This document shows, in pieces, positions 11,701 to 24,521 of a stretch of DNA of 64,000 nt (its first letter is position 1; every line of letters starts with the position of its first letter). Source of the DNA: Sporothrix humicola (lineage: Eukaryota; Ascomycota; Sordariomycetes; Ophiostomatales; Ophiostomataceae); contig WNYE01000030.1 in NCBI GenBank assembly GCA_021396245.1, positions 186,001 through 250,000 on the forward strand, written 5' to 3'. The notes below the pieces were generated by a model. That model was not told the origin of the DNA. It searched no databases and saw only the letters and a list, made by a program, of their open reading frames with translations. Both the position numbers and the translations under genes were made by a program.

Positions 11701-14700
11701 GAAGCACAACCCATTGTCATCCTTTTTCTTCTTGCTCTCCTCTCCTTCTTGCCGCTGGCAGCCGCCCGATCGCGCGTCGGTCTCGCGTCCGTCGTTTGGC
11801 CAAGGGGCCTAGACTGCCGCTCTGGCTCCGTTTTCCTCCCCCTTGTCCAGGTCCCAGGTGAGATGCACGTCAAAAAGGCAAGGCGAGCCCGTGTCATGTA
11901 TCACTCGGACAGCGTATCTTACCACTGCCACCTGGCTAACCAGGGGTATTGATTTCAAACCTCGGCCAGCGGTGAACTGGGTGTTAATTGGCTTTTCTTT
12001 CTTTTCTTTTCCAACGCAGCCGCCACAGCCTTTCCCTCCCTGCTCATTGTTTTCTGCTGGTAGGAGGGAGAAGCCTGCAAAAAATGGAAGACAGACAAGC
12101 AGACAGGGCTTTGCTGGCAGGCCAGTCGATCATTATTCTCCGACCCATCCCTTTCCACCGGGGCCAATTGGACTTAAAATATTTATAAATAAATCGTTGG
12201 AAATAACAAAAACATGATGCACTCTCTAGGCCCCTGAAAACAACACTGACAGCGGTCTGACGCGTGCTAGAAACACAGGAAGCCCAAGAAACTCGCTTTC
12301 AACAGCCTTCAATGGTGCTGTTACGTGTTTATTTGCCTGGTTTTTACGCTGTACTTTTGTGCGTCTTTCGTATATCCGAGTGCTAACGAATCGACGGAAC
12401 GGATAGCAGAATGGAGGGATGGAACAAAGACGTAAAGAGATAGAAAGAAGAAAAAAAAACAGAAAATGGCGAATGAAAATGACGCTATGTCCTGGGTGGT
12501 GAGCAAACTCTGCAAAAAAGGCCCGACATATCTTACAATGGGCGTCAGATGGGCGGTTGCAAACTCGTATCGTTCCGATGGGCGCGAGGATTGGTTTGCA
12601 GTGCAGAAAGGCACGGTTTGGGCACCGCTTCATGTGTAGAGCAATAATGAGTAAAATCACTTGCAGTTCATTCAATTTTGAGATATGATGCCATTGCATT
12701 TACTCGTCGCTCCTGCCTTCCCTATTTGGACACTGCACAGGAGTATCGAAAATAGGAGAGCCTTAAAAATGGTGAAAAACGTTCGCTATTATCAATATCG
12801 CCTGCCCAGCTCGCTATATTTACCCAGAACGTGTATTTTGCCCAGTGGCCGCTCGTATTTTCAGACGTATTTTCGTCCATTTTATTTTCGAATTATTTTC
12901 GTTCGCCGTTTGCCCAACACATTGAATTTGCCTGGAACTGAACTGTATTGGCTCCCAGTTGGCGCTGTGCACTTTCTGCGATTTCTTTTTTCGGCCAGCC
13001 TCTTGCTCTTTTCGCTCACGCGCTAGGCCCAAATGAGTCTCCACACACGGCTTCACTCTCCGAATATGGGCAGAGGCCGGGAATGCACAAAATTGCGCTC
13101 TTGCTTCTTTTATTTCACCAAGTCACTTTTTGCTGTGCGTCTGCGTGCGAGGATACTTCTGCCAAAAAAGATACTCCGTCTGTTGGCTTTTTCACAACGA
13201 CAACGCGGCTTTTTCTACTTGATGTGCTCGGCTGCACTTTTACAGCGTGCTGAGACGCCTCCTATTCACATCGAAGACGCTTTATTGGCAGATTTATTTG
13301 ATTTCTCGTGCTTTGTTCTGGCCTTGAAGAGAGACAGGATTTTGATGGAAATGCCTTTCCTTCTTTTTTTCTTTAAAAATAATAATAAAGGTAAACGCCG
13401 TTTCAAAATGATGCACGGCTTTTGAGCACGCAGCCGGACAAGATACAATTTTCCGAGGCGAAACAAACGGTATAGAACCACCTGCCTATGGATGAGAGGG
13501 AGAGACATACTCCCTCAGACTCCCTCCTCCCTAGCCATATACTGCTCGAGGCTGCCAAATGTACGATGTTTAGCTGTTCTTCAGGCCGTTTCGTTTGTTG
13601 CCCTTGTAGCTGCATATAAACAGACTTGCTTAGAACCCATCGTATGAGCCAACGACGAGACAATAGAAAAAAGGAGCTGCATTCTCCCTTTGCTTCTCCT
13701 CCCAACTCCATTCCTTCGCCAGTGACAGCGCCGGACAGATCCTTCGAGGCAGAATTTAAACGGACAGTGTCTTCTTCACCATGACCGAGAAGTACTTGTT
13801 TAGTCCGTTGGTATTGTCGTCCGCTTCCGCAGTAAGACATGCCATTTTGAACAAACTTTTTTTTTCTTTTTTCTTCTCTAATTTTAACGCGTTGCCGGCT
13901 GTTCGCCAATCGTCTCGGTCGTTCCTTCTCTATTTGCCCGGAATATTGTTTGCATATCCGGTGTACCGTTTTGTCACCAATCTTGTATTCCGTTCCATCG
14001 CGGGAAGGCGCGAGTCGTGCAGCCCAGCCTGGTCTGGCCTGGCCTCGACGCCCCCTTGTTGACAACGTTTTTTTCTTCTCTCGATGGCTGCTTCCATTTG
14101 GACTAGCGCCGCTTTAGCGAGGTCCTTTTTTGTGCAAACCGCACACCAACCTCCTTCCTTCTCTGCTACAACAAATATAATCATTGAGTGGAAGTCTGGC
14201 GTTCTTTCCAATTAATTCACTGGGCATGGCCTTTCGTGCCCACCACTGTTGCCGACCGACTGCTAGTGGCCGTAGCGGCAGGCAATTCAGCGAACGGTCC
14301 AATTTGTACGGAGCAATTGCGATTCTTGCCGCGCCCTCATACGTGGCCCTGTTGGCGTCCCTTCCAGCTGGGAATTTGCTTGCACCAAGGAGGAAATGTC
14401 CCGTTGGCCGGAGACGGTAAGATGTTCTCATTTGCAAACCAACAATCCGCTCTGCTTGTCGTACCTGGGCCGGCCTGACCTGTTTGATTTGCCCGAGGGC
14501 CTTGGTGTCGCTGCTCCCAGTTGCTGACAGACTCTCGTTTCTGTCTTGCTGTGTCTCTCCCTTTTGGTCTGCAGCATACCATGGTGTGGTTGGAAGATTG
14601 GAAGAGATCGAAATCTTTCATAATAACTAACCTAATTAGGAAGTACCCGAAAATTGCCATGCACTAAAGCCCAGTGAACTCGAAATTTTTTATCGATAAC

Positions 14701-16200
14701 GTCCCCTGGACGGGCAATTGTGCCTTTTTTCCTGACCATATCAAGCTAACACAAAGTCAACAAAGCCAAAGGGGGAAAAGTTTTTTCCCCATTTTGTTAG
14801 CTCACCGGGTTCCTTAGGGAACTTATTTTGCAGTGATTTCTTTTCTCTTCTTGTTTCTCTTCCCTTTTGCGCCGAGGTTCTTTTTGGCGTGGCTTGTTCC
14901 TTCCACTTGGCCTGTCTGGGTTGTCTTTGACATTCAGTTGTCCCAACCTATTCGGCGCAAAATAATTACAGCGAGTGGGAAACAGCGAACGAGGAAAGTG
15001 CAGCTGGCCTCTCAAACGATCTCTAAATACAAGTAGCCGGCACGGGGTCAAACGACCGGCCGTGAAATAGAACAATTGCATCGCGTTTTCTTTGTTTTCT
15101 TCCGTACGAATACGGAAGGGATTCTAATCACCTAACGCAGACGCTATTCAGACTTGACGTCGTCGTGTCTCCATTTGGCGCCCAGCCTCCAAGCCAGCTC
15201 CCACTCTCGCTCTCGGACTGACCCCTGTCTAGCCGAACCCAGGCCAGGCCAGATCCAGTATTGGAGCGCCAACGAAACGTGTGTCTTCGACAGCCTGGGT
15301 GCATGCATGTCTGAGGTTCGCATCGACGACGTCGTATGCACTTTGCAGGAGCACGGCCTGTCATCTGTTGTTCTGGGGCCTCACGATGACATTTGCTCCT
15401 GCCACTTTATTGAGTTCTTGTAGCATTCTAGCCGATGCACCGTACGACACTCGGGTTTGCTGACCCCGAGTGCGGAAAGCGCGACCTGCCACGCGCTCAG
15501 GGCGTTTGTGCTCCGAACACCTTCCGTTGGCAGGTGCTTTTGTGTGGTGCACCCCCTAGCCGGCCGCACCTTCTTTGTCAGTTCTTTTGCCCCTTATGTG
15601 TGCGCCGAGAGCCGTGTTCTTCTGCCGGTGTATCTTGCTTTTATTTGCAGTTGTGCGCTGCCCATAATCTGCCACCGCCTCTTTCCCTATTCTTTTTGTG
15701 CCTCCGTATCTGCCAGGAACCTGACGCTCGCCTCTGACACGTCCTGACGCGCAACAACAAAGGTGTATCAAATCTTGTTCTTTCTACAGAATGGCACGCT
15801 CCGTCTTGCCGTCAACCGTACGATGTATCTTCGTTGCCTGTTTGTTGCTCAATACCGTTTGAGCAACATCGTAGACCCTTCCGAGCCTGTCCATTGCGCC
15901 TGCTCTTCTCCTGCCAACGTGTCCAACCTCATCTTCCTGCTTTGTCGCGTCTCCGGCGCTTTTATATCGTCTGGTGTTGCCCTTGTTTCCCGGTGTCGTT
16001 CCTTCCACACTCTCCGCTGCCCCCATCGGCCACCTGCATTGCATCCTCACCACCGTTTTCACTCCCTGCTTAGCTTCTTTGCCGGGCCCGACAAAAACGT
16101 GGCGTCGTGCCCTGTCGCCTTTGTTTGTTCGCCTTCGCGTTCGATTTTTTTGCCTGCCACTTGCCGCTAGTCGCACCGAAAATTCTTGGTCGGGTTTGCG
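11701..16200. other. gene-poor intergenic DNA, part 3
   Basis: No gene recognised. The longest frame (13403-14065, minus, 220 codons) has no recognisable domain and a low-complexity Arg/Lys/Ser composition. A perfect 8-bp stem with a 4-nt loop lies at 15099-15118. CT-rich plus-strand tracts begin here and become dominant towards 16200. Confidence 0.55.
15099..15118. repeat. perfect 8-bp hairpin with CGAA loop
   Basis: CTTCCGTA, four bases CGAA, then TACGGAAG. The arms are exact reverse complements and contain the CCGTA half of the TACTCCGTA motif family found elsewhere in the window. Confidence 0.75.
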
Positions 16201-19200
16201 GGTAAGCGCGTTTGGTTTTTTTCCCTAGGTGTTTCTTTTGTCCTTGTTCCCTTTTCTAGCTTCCCAGCAATTTTTTCTAGGCCTCTTTTGCTCCTTCTCT
16301 TTCACCTTCCGCTTACCCTTTTTTCTTCTCTGTCGCCCTTTCCTTCCTTGACATTCTGTCTAACGCTCCTTCCTTTTCTATCACTCAAATTCTCGGCCCC
16401 TTTCTTCCTGACGCCGTCGCCCTCCCACGCCTTTTTCTCGCTATCGCCTCACACCATCAAACCAAGCGCCATCGCTTTCGACACACGTCAACGGGTACGT
16501 TTACCGGACAGTGCTTATTCCCAGCCCGGAATCTCTTTCTTTCACAAAAATTTTCATTGATTTTCTCGCCTTTCACTGTTTTGTCCCCGAGCAAGTGCGC
16601 TGCCTCTCAATAATATATATATCGAGAGGTTCTTCCCCTTCTTGGCCTTCGGTCTCCACTTGTCCACTTTTCCATCTCCTTCCTTCCACGAATACCCACC
16701 TATACCCACCCATCTATCCGTCCCAATCCACTACCACCCGTGTCGTCCGCCGTTAAACGGTTCCTGTTCAAACAACGACAGCACCCAGACACAGCACTAA
16801 AGACCGCCGCAGTGCTACCACTCAGCCTCCAATCCACTGATAGAACCCACCCTTCCCGACCACGGACCACGGTACCTGACAGGTGCCCCCTCCCTAGCAA
16901 ACCCAACCGAAAAATTAAGACAGCACAAACAAGGTAAGACAACAAGCAAAGACGCGATCAAAAGAACAGACCAGACAGCAATCACAGGGGACGAAAAAAG
17001 CAAGGAATTTTTTTCGACCGCTACCACCACACCACAGCACCGTTCTGCTCTCCCATTGCTCCTTCCCACCACACACACACGCACGGTCGTTCTTGCACTC
17101 GCAGCCAATCTCACATCCTGTTTTGGCCTGCACGTTTATTTTTCCATTTTATTTTCCTTTGGCGCTCCCTCGCTCTTTCCCCTTTCGCGCTGCCAGACCC
17201 CCAACCACAAAACAAAACCCATGCCACTGGCCAACTCCAACACCCAACCCTCCTAAAAAAAAAAACACTTGACCCTCGCTCGTCCCTGTCTCCACTCCAT
17301 CTTCTTTTCTTCCTTTCACTTCCACTTTTTTTACTTTCTTTCTCTCTCTCACTCTTTTCTTACCCCGAACCTCTTTCAAAGATTCCCAAGAATCTCTCCT
17401 CCTTCGTTTTCTCTTTCCTACCCTCCACTTTTGAGAGACCGCATTTAAGCCTCCCAATTATCCACTCTGCAAATCCCCACCCCTACCCATAACGCATCGC
17501 ATCTCGATTGTTTTGTGTGTTGCCATCTAATCGACGACGAGACAGCTCACAGAACTCGAACTCAACAGGTAAGACGAAAGACTGCGGAATTCCCTACACA
17601 TCCATTGCCCTCTTTCCAAGGACCGGGAACCGGCTTCTTTGCAAAGAAGCCAAAAACCAGGAGAACGCGAAGACGAGACGAGACACTCGCAGAAGAGAGC
17701 ATCGCAACAACAATCAGACAGCCGACGCGCTGTAAAGAAGCCCAGATCGAGGCAAACAATCCCAATAGGGCACACCCGCACGAGATGACGCGGAAAGCAC
17801 GAGATACCATTCCAAACACGGGACGGAGTCTGCCAACCGGCAACAAGACCCCTTGACGCCGACGCAGAACGAATGGAGACCCAAAGGCAAAAGACGTCAA
17901 GGATCGAGACATTGTGGCATCTCTGGCATCGTCCCACGATGCCGTGTCGCTGTGTTTTTTGTCCCGCGTTTTTTGTGCTCGGAGGACCAACTTTTTGTGG
18001 CAAGCGGTGACAGAAGAAAAACTTTTCACCCTAGCCGACCAGGCATCCAAATGGCACAAACAGCATCTCTATCCCTTTGAGATGTGATTCGAGACGCGAC
18101 AAATATCGTTTCCCTCTTTCCTGCCATTCCGGCAAGCCAGACCATGCGCGTTTTCAACCTGCAAACTCGATCACACGAAACGGGACGCCCAACCGGCCAC
18201 AACACATCCATCCCACCATTTCATCCCTTCTCGAGTCGCCCAGACTGCAGGAGACATCGCAAAGATCTTGAAAACGCGGGAAATCTGGAGAAGTTGTGAA
18301 ATAAGGGGAGCCGCACACGGGGAGAAAGGAAGAAAAAAGGAACACACGGCCGGCCTCAGTTCGGTCGGGGATTTTCGCTTTTGCTTTTCAGCCTGTTGCG
18401 AGCCGCCAGATCGTCAACGAACGGCTCGACGTGACGGTCTGTGGTCTCGTACGTGGCAGACATAGCCGAGTCGTGCCCACCAATCTGGCTGCCTCTTTTT
18501 TCTTCCTTTTTTGCTCGCATTCACGCATCTCGCTGGTCATCTGGTCTACCCACGAACTGCTTCGCCGCTTCTGCCCGTCCTCAAACAGTGCTCCCGCCAC
18601 GCCATATCTCGCCCAATCTTTCGCAGTGTCCGTTTGGCACTATATTGGTGCCGTCCTCTTTTCTTTGGATGCACATGCTTGGGCCCATTGCGTTCTGCCG
18701 CGTCCTCAGCTGCACTGTGTCTCGATCTCTTCTCGTCCTCTTGGTGTTTTGCACTTTGCCGTTTCTAGCCTCCGCGTCCTTGGGCATCCTTTTGAGCATC
18801 TCACGATCACAACCTCCTACACTACATTAGCTACCCAGTTCCTTGCTTCTTTTCCCCCCACGCGCCTATTTGTACATTTCGAATTTTGCGTTATCTTTTC
18901 CCCCTTCTCTTTTTACGCCGTGTCCCTTGCGTCGCCGCCATCTTTCCCGCTCATTGTCTATTTTTCCCCAGGCCAAGAGCGAAAAGAAGAAAGCGCATTG
19001 CATCCCTGGCCCCGTCGCCTAACGGCTATCCTCCCTCAGTCATCGCAAATCGTGAAATCCCACTCTAGGCAGTGGATAGTATTGTTGGCATCTCCCTTGA
19101 AATTTATTTTCGCGCGTCGTTGGCAGCGGCCACTTTAGCGCAGCTTTTTTTTTCGCTTCTTGCAAAATACCCACATCGCGTTCTTATCGACGCGTCAAGC

Positions 19201-19273
19201 TATCTTTGACGTGAATACAAAGGCTAACATCTCAAAAAAAGGTACATCCGAGGAGGAAACAGGACACTATACT
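16201..19273 (+). promoter_or_regulatory. probable promoter and long CT/CA-rich leader of the C2H2 regulator
   Basis: The plus strand is strikingly CT-rich (16220-16700) and then CA-rich (16730-17260, again 17500-17850), as is typical of transcribed 5' leaders in filamentous fungi. Donor-like GTAAGA sites occur at 16935 and 17570. Acceptor-like TTTTCAG (ending about 18391) and other YAG sites follow, so a spliced leader is possible. The region holds many upstream ATGs, including a 235-codon frame at 18431-19138 with no recognisable domain. That the whole stretch is leader is inference from composition. Confidence 0.45.
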
Positions 19274-22200
19274 ATGGACGGCCCCCACTACTCGTCTAAT
19301 GTGATTAACGGCACATCGACTCCGTCTTATCCATCATCGGCTGCGTCTACTCCCCAGAACAACCTCCAACCCCATACTCTTCCGCCACTGCAGCATCAGC
19401 ACCAGCAGCACGCGCAGCACCCCCAGCACCAGCAGCAGCAGCAACAGGGCAACGGTATTATGCAAACCGGCACCCCGTACGGCAGCTACCCCCACACGCC
19501 TCGCACTCCCGCTACTCCCAACACCCCCGGTCCCGCCATGAACAACTACCCCCCGCCGCCGAACACTAACGGTGGTCGCGGCTCGTACCAGATGATGCCG
19601 GGTCAGTACCAGCCCACGCACCAGTACGCTCCGACGTCGTCTGCTATGCTCCCGCAGACCACCACGGCCATGGCTCACCCGCAGCCTATCGCTCCTGCGC
19701 CTGCTCCCGGCAACCGTGGCCCCCCGATCCTGCGCCCCATGCCCGCTAACGGCGTCATGCCGCAGCAGGGCATGCAGTCGCCGTACGCCCAGAGCCCTCT
19801 GATGCCGCAGAACATGCTCCCTGACAACGAGCCCCCAACCCACGTTGTTGGCTCTCAGGGCCGCCGTGGCATCCTGCCCAGCGCCCCCGGCAGACCCGCT
19901 CCTCCTGCCGCTGGATCTGTCAACAAGAACCAGATCCCGCAGAAGGATGCGGATGGCAAATTCCCTTGCCCTCACTGCACAAAGACGTACCTGCACGCCA
20001 AGCACCTGAAGCGTCATCTCCTGCGTCGTAAGTATTTGCCCATCCTATTGCCCACTCGTTCTATCTAACCATTGTAGACACCGGTGACCGCCCTTACATG
20101 TGCGTTCTGTGCAGAGACACTTTCTCGCGCAGTGATATCCTCAAGCGCCATTTCCAGAAGTGTTCCATTCGCCGCGGCAACCCTACCGGTGTCAGCCATC
20201 TGTCGCACCCTCACGCGCATGTCAAGAAGAGCCAGCAGCAGCAGCAGAAGCACCTCGCCGAGTCCAACGAGGCTTACGGCGATGGCATGGTTCATCCCTT
20301 TGGCCTGATCCCCGCTGCGGCTGACGGTCTGCAGAACAACATGCCCGCCGACCAGGCCGCCCAGATCTCGCGGTCCAACAGCGCCACTGCTGACCCGAAC
20401 CAGCGCAACGCTGGTCCTGCCCCTCGCGGCGTCGCTAACGGTGCCGCTGCTCCCGCTCCGGCTAACGGCCAGAGCGGCCAGGGCTACGACCAGTCGGCCG
20501 CTTACAACGGTGCTGGCATGAACCCCCAGCTGGCCAACTATAACATGAATGCCGGCCAGAACGGCATGCCTATGTTCAACGGCCAGAACCCCAACCCTCA
20601 GGGCTCTGGAATTGACTGGGCTGCGATGTTCCAACAACCCGGTGCGCATTACCCCCCTTTACCCCATACTCACTCATATGTCCAAAGTTCCTCAGCTAAC
20701 TCTGGGCAGCCGAGGCCGAACGCACCCAGGCTAGAACCTAAGTCGCCCCGCGCCGGCGACGCCGACCTTCAAGCGGAAGAAGGTCACGACGACAATATAC
20801 CCAAAGACCAGTTGTTCTACTACGGTCTCTGGGGTCCGCCTCAACAAGCTCTGGATCCTTTTCAGCAGCTCTCGACTCAAATACTCACATTTCTCCAACC
20901 TCCTAGCTTTTCGCACGACCCAGTGGCTGCCTCCACGATGTGGTCATTTTTCTCTCCCGAGAACGTCAAAATCTTTCTCGACATGTACATCCATTTTCAC
21001 GTCCATTTTCCAGTTCTTCATGTTCCTACTTTCAGTTTATTAGAAGCCTATACTGGCCTGCTTTCCACCATGGTCTGCATTGGTGCATGCTACGCCAAAA
21101 CTTTTCCCCCCAGCCAGGTGCGCGAAATGACCGACGTGGTGTATACTGCCCTCCGCAACCAGTCTCACATGCTTGCCGCCTTACCCACCGCCACAGCCGA
21201 CAATCACTCACTCGATCTCAAGTACGAAGACGGTTCTTTTGCCGGAAACGCTCGTGACGTTGAAGAGTTGCAGGCTATTATTCTGATGCTGATGTTGCTT
21301 TGCTGGAATGGTACTCCTGAGCAGCGTGAGCGAGGGCGTGAATTCCAGCCTCTGCTTGCATTGCTCTCCCGCAAAGCAAATTTGATGCGGGTTTCCTCCA
21401 ACGCCTCCTCGCCCATGTTGCCATTCAGTGCTTACCACCAACCTAATGTTGACTTTTCGAACGGAGCTCCGTTTGATTGGAAAGCTTGGGTTGACCAGGA
21501 AAAGCGAATTCGAATCATGCACAGCATTTTGACTTGCGACGCTGCGTTTACTTTGTATTTCAACACACCACCCCAGTTTGACCCGCTTGAAGTGTCTATA
21601 CCTCTCCCTGCCGATGATGCGGTATGGGAAGCGGACGATGCCGAAGAGTGTGCCGAAGCACTTGGCCTGAGGGGTCCCGAGCTGTGCTTCCAACGCAACC
21701 GGGACGGTACTCAACGTGTGCAACAGCCTGCAATCAATCTTGTGTTGCAGGCGTTGCTGTACCCGTCTTACCAAATCCAGACGGGAACTACGAACCTGTA
21801 TGGCAAGTTTCTTGTTATTCATTCGCTGTTGGCCCTTCTTCAACGTGTACAATCAGATGGCAGCATGGCCCTAGGCAGTGAAACCCCGTTGTCTCAGCTC
21901 GACTGGGTGAACCACGGCAAAGACAGTTCTCTATCTGCAAACGCGAGCGCCAACAACAGCGGGCGTGGAACCCCTGTTGACAATCTTCTCTCGGCACAGA
22001 TGGTCAAGACTTTCTCGACTGCTCTCGATAAGTTCAAACGAAACTGGGATGTGGACATGGCGAACCAATTTCAGCCGATGTCAACAAACCCCAGGCGGCA
22101 GGGCTTTTCTAGGGACGGCATTCACTATTACTGGCTCGGCAAGTACCTTCTTCAAAACACGAGGCCATCGCATCTTGACCTTCCTTCGGACCAGCGTTTC

Positions 22201-22401
22201 TGCCAGGTCATTCACCTGCTCAAGTCTCTCAAATCCTGGGTGATGTCGGATGGTGCGACTCGTGGTGAAGAATTGGGCTCCATTGGCGACATTGATCAAG
22301 AATACGGTTCGACAGACCTTACTCTGGACTTTGTTAACCTCTTCGCTCCTTTGCCAAAGATCGTGGCTAAAGCACCTGCATTTTCCACGGTTATGTCATG
22401 A
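19274..22401 (+). CDS. C2H2 zinc-finger transcription factor with fungal-specific (MHR) domain
   Basis: Nuclear DNA-binding regulator. The chosen start (MDGPHYSS) begins a Pro/Gln/Asn/Ser-rich N-terminus of about 225 residues. Two adjacent fingers follow: the first has C232, C235, H248, H252; the second has C260, C263, H276, C280, so it is of C2HC form. A basic stretch then leads to a Gly/Asn/Ala/Gln-rich linker and a large helical region (about 430-1000) like the fungal_trans domain. Intron 1 (20028-20077, 50 nt) interrupts the codon of H252 and is certain. A second in-frame intron, 20642-20695 (54 nt), is likely, because the intervening 18 codons read as unlike protein and have GTGCGC...CTCAG borders; the product is then 1007 residues, otherwise 1025. 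The finger pair followed by 'RRGNPTG' resembles S. pombe Zas1/Klf1-type factors; that assignment is tentative. Its long upstream region suggests complex control. Confidence 0.88.
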
Positions 22402-23957
22402 CGACAGCCATGAGTTTAAGGCACTACAGCACCCCAAAAAGCACAGCGAGCGGCGGCAGATTGATGTAAAAAGTTTGTATCTTTTCAATTTTTCTTTCTG
22501 TTTCCATTTCCTATTCCATTTCTTTTCTTATCTTTTTCTTTCTGTCAAATCTCTCTCTATCCCTGGGACGGTTAACCGGTATTATCCTCGCATCTGCGGC
22601 GTTTTTTCGAAAGTCTTCTCACCTCCCTTGTTACCCGCTTGTCATTTTATCCTTTGCACGTTGTTCGGTGGTCTGTTGAAAACTGTTATTACGTTTGTTC
22701 TGCTTTCATGTCATTTCTGCATCTGCCTGTCGAATTGTTTTTGTTTTCCTCCTTTGCACTCGCCGTTGTTTCGTCCCGTTTGCCGCTATTGTTTTGTTTT
22801 TGTCTCCTCAGTTCCACCCCCTACCCTATACAAAATCCTACATTTCCCAACACTTACTGTTCATTGCTTTCCTGCATCCCGCCTTTTCCACAAGACAAAA
22901 AAAAGACAATGACCCAAGTTGCATCAGACTGAAACAACGGCGGTATGTTTGCTTTGCATTTTATTTATCACGGACGGGACTGGTAATTGATAGACTATAA
23001 ATGACTTTGTTTTGACCAGTGGTTGTTTTTTTCTCATTTCAATTTCCATTTGCTGTTTCTGCTTCTGTTTCTGCATCTTAGATTTCCTGTTTCCTCCCTT
23101 TTTACTCCTATTTCTCTTTTAGTTAACTCCGTCTTACTACTACTACTTAAATACTCTATTAAAATGCCCATTGTTTCCTTTCTAGTCTCCTTTGCCTTCT
23201 GTGTGCTCGATCCCGGGATTGTGATGTTCTTTCGATTGTCTCCTTTGAATCTTATTTGACCTATACATTTCGATGGTGTCTTTTATATACGTCTTGATGG
23301 AATGGGGCCATTGTGTTTTCTTGTTAAAATGGGCTGACTTGTCACCATGAATATGAAAGTAAATGGTTATTTTCTAAATCTTGGAGTGAATATCATGTGA
23401 ACAATCTTGAGAGTGTATCAACAGGTACCAGACAAAACAAATGCAAAATGAAATGCTGCTTTTGAATTGGCGCTCCATCGCCACCTTCTCAACCACCCCC
23501 ATCTACTCGCCACCCTTTGGTTTGGAGTTGTCCGCCTTCCTTGACCAAGAAATGGGCGAGGTCAGTGCATGGCCTGCGCCTGCCCCTTTTTTGGTCGCTA
23601 TCTCCATCACACTCCCCCCCCCCCTCCTTGGCCCGGCTGGCCGTTTTTTTGTTATATTCGCCATCTTGAGCTGCTTGTAAAGTGCGCTGATCATAACTCG
23701 GGCCGAGGACGGACTCTGTGGGAGAGTCCTCCGCGACACGGAGACAGCTCTGGACCGAGAGTTTGTTTATGAAAGAAAATCCCCAAAAGAAACAAAAAAC
23801 CAGTGATCAAGGAGCCTTCTCCGTGTTGCGTGTGGAAAGAGCCCTGACCTTTCTTGTAAAAAAAAAGAAGAGTCGAGGGCAAACATGTGTGTCTCTGAAA
23901 GAAAAAGAAAGAAAGATGTTATCCAAGACAATATCTTCTTCACATCCTCACAGACGT
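22402..23957. other. 3' UTR and spacer between convergent genes
   Basis: Very T-rich on the plus strand to about 23300, which fits the 3' UTR of the transcription factor. A 220-codon frame at 22250-22912 begins inside that gene and is a compositional shadow. No further gene seen. The end near 23950 should hold the 3' UTR of the small minus-strand gene. Confidence 0.6.
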
Positions 23958-24293
23958 TTACTTGCTGTCCTTGCCCTTGCGAGACAACAGGCTGCGGATG
24001 CTGCCGGTGTAGGTGCTTGTGCTGCGGTCGCTAAAGACAGATGCCTTGTCGTCGGCGCCGTAGTAGTTGTATGCGTCGGAATCGCCCTTGCTGGCCTTTT
24101 TGGCCTTCTTGTCTGCTTTGCGGGCGGCTTTGGCGGCTTTGGCGGCCTGGTACTCGGCCTCGCGTCTCTCCATCGCGGCGACCTCGTCGGCCGAGGGCTT
24201 GTACGTGATGTCGTTGATGAGAGTGCGGGCCGTGTCACAGTCGACGCTGTGGTAGTTGGTGGAGGAGTAGGGGTTGGAGCCGCTGTGGTTCAT
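23958..24293 (-). CDS. small charged protein of unknown function (111 aa)
   Basis: I do not recognise a family. The frame runs from ATG at 24293 to the stop at 23958 without intron. It is hydrophilic: an N-terminal Ser/Asn/Tyr-rich part (MNHSGSNPYSSTNYHS), a middle segment 'LINDITYKPSADEVAAMERR', then a Lys/Ala-rich probable helix (about residues 48-68), and a Ser/Thr-rich tail ending in basic residues. No signal peptide, membrane segment or cysteine cluster is seen; the one Cys is near residue 19. Support for a real gene: G/C-rich third positions unlike the flanks, a TATAAAAA box on the minus strand at 24521-24514, and a CT/CA-rich leader just before the ATG. The overlapping plus-strand frame 23718-24341 is Val/Gly-rich and is a shadow. 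Confidence 0.7.
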   Translation of the reverse strand: MNHSGSNPYSSTNYHSVDCDTARTLINDITYKPSADEVAAMERREAEYQAAKAAKAARKADKKAKKASKGDSDAYNYYGADDKASVFSDRSTSTYTGSIRSLLSRKGKDSK

Positions 24294-24513
24294 GATGGCG
24301 GTTTTGGGGGTGAGAATAAATCGATAAAAGGGGGATGTTGATATTGGGGTTGAGTTTGATTTTAATCAAAAGTGAAAATGTAAACAAAGATGGCAATGTT
24401 CTAAAGACAGAAAGAAGCAAGTGTATGGAGTAAAGAATGTTGTGTGTAGTCTGGTGGTTCTGATCTGATTGTTTATGCTCGAGATGTCTTTCAAGGTCGA
24501 GGGGCTGGGTGTC

Positions 24514-24521
24514 TTTTTATA
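24514..24521 (-). promoter_or_regulatory. TATA box of the small unknown gene
   Basis: TATAAAAA on the minus strand, about 220 bp upstream of the ATG at 24293. It is supported by position and by the CT-rich leader between them. Confidence 0.45.

Noticed and set aside
18431..19138. 235-codon plus-strand frame upstream of the transcription factor
   Set aside because: Phe/Ser/Pro/Leu-rich product of CT-rich leader DNA, no recognisable domain, poor codon pattern. Best read as an upstream frame in the leader.
20642..20709. 68-nt intron in the transcription factor ending at GGGCAG
   Set aside because: It would break the frame. The acceptor at 20695 gives a 54-nt, in-frame intron instead.
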